A stretch of 64,000 nucleotides of DNA, from positions 3,113,501 to 3,177,500 of the forward strand of contig NZ_CP089928.1 of assembly GCF_021290385.1 (NCBI RefSeq), written 5' to 3'. The notes beneath the pieces are model-generated. The model was not told the DNA's origin. It worked only from the letters and a program-made list of their open reading frames with translations, and did no database searches. The position numbers were made by a program, and so were the translations under genes. Shown here in pieces: positions 22,560 through 29,545 of this stretch. This DNA comes from Microbulbifer sp. YPW16. Lineage in GTDB: Bacteria > Pseudomonadota > Gammaproteobacteria > Pseudomonadales > Cellvibrionaceae. Within the stretch, counting starts at the first letter, position 1. Every line of letters begins with the position of its first letter.

Positions 22560-22587
22560 ATTATCGCCACGGCTGGTTGTTTGTCAA
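22560..22587 (-). promoter_or_regulatory. Sigma-70 promoter for rpsT
   Basis: Read leftward: a perfect -35 TTGACA (22587-22582), 16-base spacer, -10 GATAAT (22565-22560), followed by a GC-rich stretch. It starts just after the histidine kinase stop (22608), and no terminator separates the two genes. Confidence 0.75.
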
Positions 22588-22607
22588 CCACCATGGCACT
22601 CCCGCCT

Positions 22608-24662
22608 TCACGAATCCCGGCGGGGCAGGTGCAGGGTGAAGATGACACCGCTACTGTCCCCGCGGTCAGCCGCCTCCAGCCGTCCGCCGTGAAAGTCGGC
22701 AATCAGCCGCGCGATATGCAGCCCCAGCCCCAGGTGCCCGGCGCGGCTGCCGTCGTCGCGGACCGAGACCAGTGAGTCGAAAAGCTTGTGGGCGAAGCCC
22801 GGCGGCAGCAGGGGGCCGTCGTTACTCACCGAAATACGGTAGGCGTCGGCATCCCGCTCCAGCTGCAGCAGGATTTCACTGCCTTCCGGGGCAAAGCTGG
22901 TGGCGTTGTCCACCAGCTTGTCGAGCAGCTGGGCCAGCAGCTCCGGTGCGCCGTAGCAGCGCTGGGCGCCCGCGGGGCAGGCGAGGCGGAAGCGGTGCCC
23001 GGGATGGGCATCGCGATAGCTGTCGGTGAGTACCTGCAGCAGGTCGTCCAGCTCGAACTCCTCCCGATTGCGCTCGGCGGGTTCGCGCTCCGCCTGGCGG
23101 ATGCTCGCCTCCAGGTGGCTGGCCGCCGACAGGCTGTTGAGGATGCCCGACAGCCGGCCGCTGCCTTCCAGCGCGCGCTCGGCGTAGCGCCGGCTATCCT
23201 CGTCCAGCTCGCCGGCGCTGAGGTTGTCCAGGGAGCCCCGCACCACCGCCAGCGGTGTGCGCAGCTCGTGGGAGAGCTTGCTGGCCAGGGAGCGCAGGTA
23301 CTGGTGGTACTGGTCGAGCTCCTGCAGCAGGCTGGCAAAGGCGCGGTTCAGGGCGCCCAGCTCGTCGTTCATGCGCGCCCGCGGGAAGTCGCCGCGCAGG
23401 CGGCCGCTGGCATCCACGGCATTGCGGGCCGCCCGGTGCAGGCGCCGGATGCGCCAGGACAGCCAGCTGGCATAGCCGAGCAGCAACAGCAGGGCGCTGC
23501 CGGCAGCGATGCAGGACACCAGCCACAGCTGGTAGGCGGCGGACTGGGTGAGGGACTGCAGGGCGTGGCCGGACTGCAGGGCGATGACTCGCCCCAGGAG
23601 TGGTCGCTCGACGATATTGTCGGCACGGGTGATCACCGGCACACCGGCGGCGCCGATGCGGGTTTCCCGGGGCCCCTGGTACCACTGTTCCGCCCTGTCG
23701 CGTCCGCGGGCCAGCTCCCCCGGGAGGCTTCCCCCCGGCATTGCCGGCAGTGCGGTGCGCGACAGCAACTGGCGGTAGAGCCAGTTGCGCAGCCAGTGCT
23801 GCTGCTCCAGTTCCCCGCCGCCGGCCCGTTCGCCCACCGCGGCGAGCCGGTATCCCTCGCTGTCCACCACCACCAGCTGCAGCTGCGGCCGGGCAAAGTG
23901 TTCGAGCTCGGCCTGCAGGTCCGGCAGTGGCTGTACCAGCCTGCCGGGCCGCCCGTCTGCGGGCAGGGTACTGGCGCGCTTCTGTGGGGTGGCGCCGTCG
24001 CTGGCAGCGCGGTCACTGATAGCCAGGGCAAACTCCCCGTCGGTGAGGGAATAGGGCAGGGCGAGTTCCAGCTGGTAGCCGTCCGCAGAGGCGGTCCAGC
24101 GGCCGCGCAGGCGCAGCTCGCGCTCACGCGTGCCGCGGCGCAGGTTGCGCCACAGGGCGGTGGCGCTGCCCTGGCTGGCGACCGGGAGGGTGTAGTGCCG
24201 GCCGCCGGTGTATATCTCCACCGCATCGCCGCTGGCGAGCAGGCCCGTCCGCGGGTCCTGGTAGGCGGGCGTGTCGTCGGCGACTGTGAGCAGCAGGTAA
24301 ATGTAAGCATCGTGACGCCCCATGGTCACCCGGGCCAGGGGGGATCCGTCGCCGGCGTGCAGCTGGCGCGGCGGCAGCTGCCAGGAGCGCCACTCGTCAC
24401 CGTAGCCGTCCAGCAGCGGCGGCTGCGGCAGCGGGTGCAGGTAGAACTGCGCCCCGGGCGGGCGCCCGGGGCGCTCGGGGTCCGGTGCGATCAGCTGCGG
24501 TGCGCTGGCCAGGCGCGCCGCCACGGCGCTGGCGGTGGCTTCCAGGGCCTGCATCTGGCCCTGGGCCAGGGCGCTGTCCACCTGGCGCAGGTACTGGCAG
24601 CCGGCCCAGGGCAGGGCCAGGGCGAACAGGCTGACCAGCAGCAGTTGGCGGCGCAGTTTCAC
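22608..24662 (-). CDS. pdsS: Sensor histidine kinase of the proteobacterial dedicated sortase system type, with CBM9-like sensor domain
   Basis: 684 residues. TM1 covers about 5-22, and the start, with LPWAGCQYLRQVD, is characteristic of the sortase-system kinase family (TIGR03785, from memory). The periplasmic part (23-375) contains a CBM9/DOMON-like beta domain at about 78-222: PPLLDGYGDEWRSW, then AYIYLLLTVADD, GDAVEIYT and a final ELALP. TM2 covers 377-400, followed by HAMP (about 400-455), HisKA with LSHELRTPLAVV (His465) and a HATPase with DKLVDNATSFAP, NDGPLLPP and GHLGLGLHIA. It would autophosphorylate and pass phosphate to the regulator encoded 44 bases upstream. The CBM9-like fold suggests a saccharide signal; this is inference. 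Confidence 0.82.
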   Translation of the reverse strand: MKLRRQLLLVSLFALALPWAGCQYLRQVDSALAQGQMQALEATASAVAARLASAPQLIAPDPERPGRPPGAQFYLHPLPQPPLLDGYGDEWRSWQLPPRQLHAGDGSPLARVTMGRHDAYIYLLLTVADDTPAYQDPRTGLLASGDAVEIYTGGRHYTLPVASQGSATALWRNLRRGTRERELRLRGRWTASADGYQLELALPYSLTDGEFALAISDRAASDGATPQKRASTLPADGRPGRLVQPLPDLQAELEHFARPQLQLVVVDSEGYRLAAVGERAGGGELEQQHWLRNWLYRQLLSRTALPAMPGGSLPGELARGRDRAEQWYQGPRETRIGAAGVPVITRADNIVERPLLGRVIALQSGHALQSLTQSAAYQLWLVSCIAAGSALLLLLGYASWLSWRIRRLHRAARNAVDASGRLRGDFPRARMNDELGALNRAFASLLQELDQYHQYLRSLASKLSHELRTPLAVVRGSLDNLSAGELDEDSRRYAERALEGSGRLSGILNSLSAASHLEASIRQAEREPAERNREEFELDDLLQVLTDSYRDAHPGHRFRLACPAGAQRCYGAPELLAQLLDKLVDNATSFAPEGSEILLQLERDADAYRISVSNDGPLLPPGFAHKLFDSLVSVRDDGSRAGHLGLGLHIARLIADFHGGRLEAADRGDSSGVIFTLHLPRRDS

Positions 24663-24706
24663 TGTCCCGGCTCCATTGGTTCTTTACTCATCGGGCCTGC
24701 CGCAGC

Positions 24707-25396
24707 TCACGCCTGCCAGCGATAGCCCATGCCGTAGGCGGTGGTAATGGCATCGAAGGCCGGATCCAGGGCCTGGAACTTGCGCCGGATCCGCTTGACG
24801 TGCGATGTGATGGTGTTGTCGTCGAGCACCACCCGTGCCGCTTCCATCAGCTGCCCGCGGGATTTCACGTGCCCGGGGCGCTTGGCCAGGGCATGCACGA
24901 TCCAGAATTCGGTCACGGTGAGTTCGACCGGTTGCCCCTGCCACTGGCACTGCAGGCGCGACACGTCGAGGGACAGGTTCCCCTGCTCGAGCCGCTCGCC
25001 ATCCTCGGAGCGGTCACGCAGGACACTGACCCGGCGCAGTAGCGCGTTGATGCGGGCCTGCATATGGGGCAGGGAAATGTCCTTGGTCAGGTAATCATCG
25101 GCACCCAGGCGCAGGCCGGAGATGATATCCAGCTCCGAATCGCGGGCAGTGAGGAACAGTATCGGCAGGGTCGGGGCCATGGCCCGCAGTTCCCGGCACA
25201 GCTCGAAGCCACCCTCCACCTCTGCGCCCAGCCCGACGTCGATCACGGCCAGGTCGGGCAATCGCTGGCGGAATGCCTCCAGGGCCTCGGCACGGGCCTC
25301 GTACAGGTTGACGGCATAGCCGCTGCGGCGCAGGGCATCGCGATAGTTCTCGGCGATTGCGCGCTCGTCTTCGACAATGGCGATAGTGGCGGTCAT
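24707..25396 (-). CDS. pdsR: OmpR-family response regulator of the dedicated sortase system type
   Basis: 229 residues. The receiver domain (1-120) has the acidic pocket VEDE, the phosphoacceptor Asp in LAVIDVGLG, Thr in FLTARDS and Lys in DDYLTKDISLPH. The OmpR winged helix (about 130-229) has LTVTEFWIVHALA and TITSHVKRIRRKF. The stretch EVEGGFELCREL with DDYLTKDISLPH fits the sortase-system regulator family (TIGR03787) as I remember it. The true start is ATG 25396 (MTATIAIVEDE); the frame stays open further upstream. It lies just upstream of the kinase gene, forming a two-component pair. An intrinsic terminator lies between pdsO and this gene. Confidence 0.85.
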   Translation of the reverse strand: MTATIAIVEDERAIAENYRDALRRSGYAVNLYEARAEALEAFRQRLPDLAVIDVGLGAEVEGGFELCRELRAMAPTLPILFLTARDSELDIISGLRLGADDYLTKDISLPHMQARINALLRRVSVLRDRSEDGERLEQGNLSLDVSRLQCQWQGQPVELTVTEFWIVHALAKRPGHVKSRGQLMEAARVVLDDNTITSHVKRIRRKFQALDPAFDAITTAYGMGYRWQA

Positions 25397-25462
25397 GGGA
25401 TTTCCAGCTGTTCTGTTTCCGCTCGGTGGCCGTTGATCATGCCGCAAAGCGGCGCCCATGCC

Positions 25463-25485
25463 AAAAAAGCGGGCCGTGGGCCCGC
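25463..25485 (-). terminator. Intrinsic terminator between pdsO and pdsR
   Basis: Read on the minus strand, the stem GCGGGCC-CAC-GGCCCGC is followed by TTTTTT (complement of 25468-25463). It sits 86 bases after the pdsO stop and 67 bases before pdsR, so pdsO and pdsRS are at least partly uncoupled. Confidence 0.8.
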
Positions 25486-25570
25486 GAAGGTATGGAGAGG
25501 TGATGGATTTCGGTGCGGAGTGTGCTTTCCGCAGGCGACGCAGTTAAACCGGGCCGCCTGCGGGGGCTGG

Positions 25571-26269
25571 TCAGAAGTTGCCGGCCACTGAGTCCGGCAG
25601 GTCAAAGAAGATATCGACGCGGCGCTCCATGGCGTAGGCGTCGGCATCGCCCCGGGGCGCCCGGGAATAGGTGGAGCCCATGGCGCGGCGGCTGATGCGG
25701 GCGGGGTCGATGCCCTGGCCTTCCAGAGCGCGCTGTACACTCAGGGCGCGCTGGTCGGACAATACATTGTTGTAGCCATCGGTGCCGCGGGGGTCGGCGC
25801 GGCCTTCCAGGCGCACCTGTAAATCGGGATGGCGACGCAGGAAGTCGGCGAGGGCCGCCACCTGGGCCAGCTGGGCATCTTCCAGCCGGTCCTCGCCGGT
25901 GGTGAACAGCAGCTGGAACTGCAGTGAGTCCGCCGCGAGTTTGTTGGCGTCATTTGCCGACAGTCGCGCCGCGTCCAGTTCCTGTGCCAGGTCGCCCAGC
26001 TTGACGCGGCTCGCGTTCAGTTGTGTTGCCAGCATATCCGCCTCTTCTGCTTGTTTGATCTGCTCGCCCAGCCAGGCGCCACCCAGCGCACCGGCAATAA
26101 AGCCTACCGGCCCGCCGACCGCGGCACCGGCGATGGCAGCGCCGGTAAAGGCCGTAGCCTGTTTGGCCGGGGTCAGCCGGGATCCCTCGGTCTGCTGTCC
26201 GTGGTCCTGTGCCTGGGTGCCGGTCGCGATCAGTGAGCCCAGGGTTACAGCCATGATTGCCTTTTTCAT
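25571..26269 (-). CDS. pdsO: Sortase-associated OmpA-like protein
   Basis: The 232-residue envelope protein has a signal peptide at residues 1-20 (MKKAIMAVTLGSLIATGTQA). A glycine-zipper-like hydrophobic stretch (about 43-70, GAAIAGAAVGGPVGFIAGAL) may sit in a membrane. A short heptad region follows, then a C-terminal OmpA domain (about 125-225), with the peptidoglycan-contact residues in GRADPRGTDGYN and MERRVDIFF. This architecture beside a PdsR/PdsS pair matches PdsO (TIGR03789, from memory). The ATG at 26269 has AAAGGA upstream; the frame extends further but without homology. The sortase and its vWA/VIT-type target that normally accompany it are not present nearby. Confidence 0.8.
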   Translation of the reverse strand: MKKAIMAVTLGSLIATGTQAQDHGQQTEGSRLTPAKQATAFTGAAIAGAAVGGPVGFIAGALGGAWLGEQIKQAEEADMLATQLNASRVKLGDLAQELDAARLSANDANKLAADSLQFQLLFTTGEDRLEDAQLAQVAALADFLRRHPDLQVRLEGRADPRGTDGYNNVLSDQRALSVQRALEGQGIDPARISRRAMGSTYSRAPRGDADAYAMERRVDIFFDLPDSVAGNF

Positions 26270-26431
26270 TGTCCTTTCTCCTTGCGGTGGTTGCAGTCTT
26301 GTCTCTAGGTGGGCCCTTGAACTGTTTCCGGCCCGGTCGAGACTTATTGAACAACCGCAAGGCGGCGCCGCCATGGCACTCGTGTGGCCATTACCGGCGC
26401 AATCGTGGCGAATTATGGCAGTGTGCCGGGT

Positions 26432-26572
26432 TCAGCGATGCAGGCGGCGGTAGCGACGGTCCCGCGGCGCCTCTATGCGAACACGCACACGGGGAGGGCG
26501 GGGCCCCAGCACTACTGCGACATACAGCAAAACTGCCAGCGCAAGAGCAATAATCAAGGCATTCAATGTCAT
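26432..26572 (-). CDS. 46-residue membrane microprotein (unknown)
   Basis: This short ORF begins at ATG 26572 and encodes one hydrophobic helix (residues 4-22, NALIIALALAVLLYVAVVL) followed by a strongly basic Arg-rich tail ending RRYRRLHR. The Shine-Dalgarno AGGAGGTG (26584-26577) is almost a perfect complement of the 16S 3' end, with 6-7 bases to the ATG. A TATACT -10-like element lies at 26631-26626. An overlapping ATG at 26576 opens another frame but has poor spacing and gives a low-complexity product. It is 162 bases upstream of pdsO on the same strand, so it may be the first gene of the cassette. I recognise no family. Positive-inside topology would put the Arg tail in the cytoplasm. 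Confidence 0.55.
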   Translation of the reverse strand: MTLNALIIALALAVLLYVAVVLGPRPPRVRVRIEAPRDRRYRRLHR

Positions 26573-26756
26573 CCATCACCTCCTCGCGCCGACACTCCCC
26601 TGCAGCGCGCCACAATCTCACTTCGAGTATAGTTTGCCGTCACGGGACGGGTAGGAACAGATCCTCAATTCGGCGCGCATCTGCGCAGCGCGAATTGCGG
26701 TAGACTTGCCGGCCACGACCCCCAGCGACTTCACCCAGCCCAGCAGGAGCCCAGTT

Positions 26757-28364
26757 TTGTCCCAGCCGACTGCCGACAGCCAGCCTCCCAAGTCCGGTGC
26801 CGCCCGCCTGCTGCGGGGCAGCAGTGTGGTGGGCGGCGCGACTATGCTGTCGCGTGTCATGGGGCTCGCGCGGGACATGGTGCTGGCACGTTTTGCCGGC
26901 GCCGGCGATGCCGCCGATGCGTTTTTCGTCGCTTTCAAGATACCCAACTTTTTTCGCCGCCTGTTTGCCGAGGGTGCTTTTGCCCAGGCATTCGTGCCGG
27001 TGCTGGCAGAGTACCGCCAGAATGGCGGCATGGCCGCCGCCCGGGAGCTGAATGACCGGGTGGCCGGTGCGCTGGGCGGGGCGCTGTTGCTGGTGACCCT
27101 GTTCGGGGTGCTCTGCGCCCCCCTGATCACCGGCATTTTTGCCTTCGGCTGGTGGTGGGATGGCAGTGAACGGGAAAAGTTCTCCCTGGCCGCGGATATG
27201 CTGCGGATCACCTTCCCCTACCTGATGCTGATTTCCCTGACCGGCTTCGCGGGCTCGATCCTCAACAGTTTCGACCGGTTTGCGGTGCCGGCGCTGACGC
27301 CAGTGCTGTTGAACGTGATGTTGATCGCCGCGGCCACGGTGGCCAGCGGCTGGTTCGACCCGCCGATCATGGCGCTGGCCTGGGGGGTGCTGGCAGCGGG
27401 AGTGGTGCAGTTGCTGTTCCAGCTGCCCTTCCTGATGCACCGGGGCCTGCTGCCGCGGCCCCGCTGGGACTGGAGTTACCCCGGGGTGCGTAAGATCCTG
27501 CGCCTGATGGCGCCGGCCCTGTTCGGCGTGTCGGTGACCCAGATCAGCCTGGTGCTGGATACGGTGCTCGCGTCCTTCCTGCCGTCGGGCAGTGTTTCCT
27601 GGCTGTATTTCTCCGACCGCCTGACCGAGCTGCCACTGGGGGTGTTCGGGGTGGCCGTGGGCACCGTTATCCTGCCCAGCCTGTCGCGGCATCACGCCGG
27701 CGGCGATCCGCGACTTTTTCGCCACACCCTCGACTGGGCCCTGCGCAGCGTTACCCTTATCTCGTTCCCCGCCGCCGTGGCGCTGGTGATCCTGGCGGAG
27801 CCACTGCTGACCACCCTGTTCCAGTACGGGCGGATGGAGCCGCGCGATATGGAAATGGCGGCCTGGTCGCTGCGTGCCTACGCCCTGGGGCTGGTGTCGT
27901 TCATGCTGATCAAGGTGCTGGCGCCGGGTTACTTTGCCCGCCAGGATACCTATACCCCGGTGCGCTTCGGGCTGATTGCCATCTCCGCCAAGATGCTGCT
28001 CAGCCTCGCGTTTGTGGTTCCGCTGCACCACTACTTCCAGCTCGGGCATATGGGCCTGGCGCTGGCTACCGCGGCGCAAGCGGCGATCAACGCCTGGCTG
28101 CTCTACCGCGGCCTGCGTCGCGATGACATCTATCGTCCCGAGCCCGGCTGGGGTGGCTACCTGGTGCGCCTGTTGCTGGCCAACCTGGCCATGGCAGCGC
28201 TACTGGTGGCGGCGCTGTTCCTCTGGCCCCACTGGGGTGACTGGAGCTGGTGGCAGCGGGGCTGGCGCATGGCGGCCCTGGTGTCCGCCGGGGCTGGTAC
28301 CTACGGCCTGGTGTTGTTGTTTGCCGGCCTGCGGCCGCGGCATTTCCGCGCCGTCAGCGACTGA
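26757..28364 (+). CDS. murJ: Lipid II flippase MurJ
   Basis: This inner-membrane protein of about 535 residues has fourteen predicted helices in the MOP superfamily and moves lipid II to the periplasm for peptidoglycan synthesis. Conserved parts include TMLSRVMGLARDMVLARFAG and FFVAFKIPNFFRRLFAEGAFAQAFVPV near the N-terminus, with the essential Arg residues. I chose TTG 26757 because AGGAGC (26745-26750) is correctly spaced; other in-frame starts reach back to 26706. The ispB-rplU-rpmA-obgE-proB-rpsT-murJ-ribF-ileS order is conserved in Pseudomonas; here the pds cassette lies between rpsT and murJ. Confidence 0.96.
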   Translation: MSQPTADSQPPKSGAARLLRGSSVVGGATMLSRVMGLARDMVLARFAGAGDAADAFFVAFKIPNFFRRLFAEGAFAQAFVPVLAEYRQNGGMAAARELNDRVAGALGGALLLVTLFGVLCAPLITGIFAFGWWWDGSEREKFSLAADMLRITFPYLMLISLTGFAGSILNSFDRFAVPALTPVLLNVMLIAAATVASGWFDPPIMALAWGVLAAGVVQLLFQLPFLMHRGLLPRPRWDWSYPGVRKILRLMAPALFGVSVTQISLVLDTVLASFLPSGSVSWLYFSDRLTELPLGVFGVAVGTVILPSLSRHHAGGDPRLFRHTLDWALRSVTLISFPAAVALVILAEPLLTTLFQYGRMEPRDMEMAAWSLRAYALGLVSFMLIKVLAPGYFARQDTYTPVRFGLIAISAKMLLSLAFVVPLHHYFQLGHMGLALATAAQAAINAWLLYRGLRRDDIYRPEPGWGGYLVRLLLANLAMAALLVAALFLWPHWGDWSWWQRGWRMAALVSAGAGTYGLVLLFAGLRPRHFRAVSD

Positions 28365-28369
28365 ACCCG

Positions 28370-28394
28370 GGCCCGCCCAGGGGGGGGCGGGCCC
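28370..28394 (+). terminator. Strong hairpin after murJ without U-tract
   Basis: GGGCCCGCCC/GGGCGGGCCC (28370-28379 and 28385-28394) forms a 10-bp stem with a 5-base loop, 5 bases after the murJ stop. No T-run follows, so it may pause polymerase or protect the 3' end without acting as a classical terminator. Confidence 0.4.
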
Positions 28395-28395
28395 A

Positions 28396-28424
28396 CTGAC
28401 CGGGTCACGGGAATCCGGTATACT
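28396..28424 (+). promoter_or_regulatory. Sigma-70 promoter for ribF operon
   Basis: -35 CTGACC (28396-28401), 17-base spacer, -10 TATACT (28419-28424), about 37 bases before ribF. It probably drives ribF-ileS-lspA-fkpB-ispH. Confidence 0.55.
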
Positions 28425-28460
28425 GCGGCGTTCGATTTTGTGACCATGGAGAAAGCAGCA

Positions 28461-29432
28461 TTGGCCGCCGAGCGCGAACTGATTCGCGGGTTGCATAACC
28501 TGCGCCCCCGCCACCGGGGCTGCGTGGCCACCATCGGTTCATTCGACGGGGTACACCGGGGCCACCAGGCGATCATCGCGCAGCTGCGCCAGCGCGCGCG
28601 CGAGCGAAACCTGCCCTCGGTGGCGATTGTCTTCGAGCCGCAGCCGCATGAGTTCTTCTCCGGCGAGAAGGCCCCGGCGCGACTGATGCGTTTCAAGGAG
28701 AAGGTGCTGGCCCTGTTCGACGCCGGCGTGGACCGGGTCCTGTGCCTGCAGTTCAACGAGCGGTTGCGCAGCCTGGGGGCCGAGGCCTTTGTGCAGCGGG
28801 TGCTGCTCGACGGGCTGGGAATCGACCACCTGGTAGTGGGGGATGATTTCCGCTTCGGCTGTGACCGCAGCGGCGACTATCGCTTCCTGCAGCAGGCGGG
28901 CGCGGCGCACGGGTTTACCGTGGAGGACACCGCGACCCTGGAGATCGAGGGCGAGCGGGTCAGCAGCACCCGGATTCGGGCGGCCCTGCAGGATGGTGAT
29001 TTTGCCCTGGCGGAAACCCTGCTCGGCAAGCCCTACCGGATCACCGGGCGGGTGGCGCCGGGCCGGGCGCTGGGGCGCCAGCTGGGCGCGCCCACGGCGA
29101 ATGTGCGCCTGCACCGCTACCGCTCGCCGCTGGTGGGCGTATATACCGTGCGGGTGACAGCCACTGATGGCAGTGAGCTGGCCCCGGGGGGCCGGCAGCT
29201 GAATGGTGTGGCCAATGTGGGCTTTCGTCCCACAGTGGAAGGCGAGGGCGCCCAGGCACTGCTGGAAGTCAACCTGTTCGATTTTGACGGGGACCTCTAC
29301 GGGCGTGAACTGGCAGTGGAGTTCTGCCATAAACTGCGGGACGAAGAGAAGTTCGACTCGCTGGAGATCCTCCGCGATCGGATTGCCCAGGATATTGAGG
29401 ACGCCAAGGCCTGGTTCAGGCAGCACCCCTAG
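28461..29432 (+). CDS. ribF: Bifunctional riboflavin kinase/FAD synthetase
   Basis: The protein (about 323 residues) turns riboflavin into FMN and then FAD. The N-terminal adenylyltransferase domain has ATIGSFDGVHRGHQ and the STRIRAAL segment near 175. The C-terminal flavokinase domain has GRALGRQLGAPTANV, the P-T-A-N loop, and VEFCHKLRDEEKFDS. Start choice: TTG 28461 has GGAGA 8 bases upstream and gives the family-like ERELIRGLHNLRP; ATG 28446 and GTG 28440 are possible but lack a ribosome site. It is the first gene of the ileS-lspA-fkpB-ispH group. Confidence 0.94.
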   Translation: MAAERELIRGLHNLRPRHRGCVATIGSFDGVHRGHQAIIAQLRQRARERNLPSVAIVFEPQPHEFFSGEKAPARLMRFKEKVLALFDAGVDRVLCLQFNERLRSLGAEAFVQRVLLDGLGIDHLVVGDDFRFGCDRSGDYRFLQQAGAAHGFTVEDTATLEIEGERVSSTRIRAALQDGDFALAETLLGKPYRITGRVAPGRALGRQLGAPTANVRLHRYRSPLVGVYTVRVTATDGSELAPGGRQLNGVANVGFRPTVEGEGAQALLEVNLFDFDGDLYGRELAVEFCHKLRDEEKFDSLEILRDRIAQDIEDAKAWFRQHP

Positions 29433-29545
29433 GGGCAAGCTCGCCCTGCCCGGGCGTAACACAGCTGCCCAGAACGTAACCTGAGAGGGGCGACAAGGTT
29501 TGCCCCTGCAGATTTCTTAACCGTCTAGATTTAAGCAGACACCCA

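Noticed and set aside
26391..26621. Alternative frame (76 codons) over the microprotein
   Set aside because: Its likely internal ATG is only 2 bases from the Shine-Dalgarno, and the product is low-complexity; the 46-codon frame has better spacing and a clear membrane helix.
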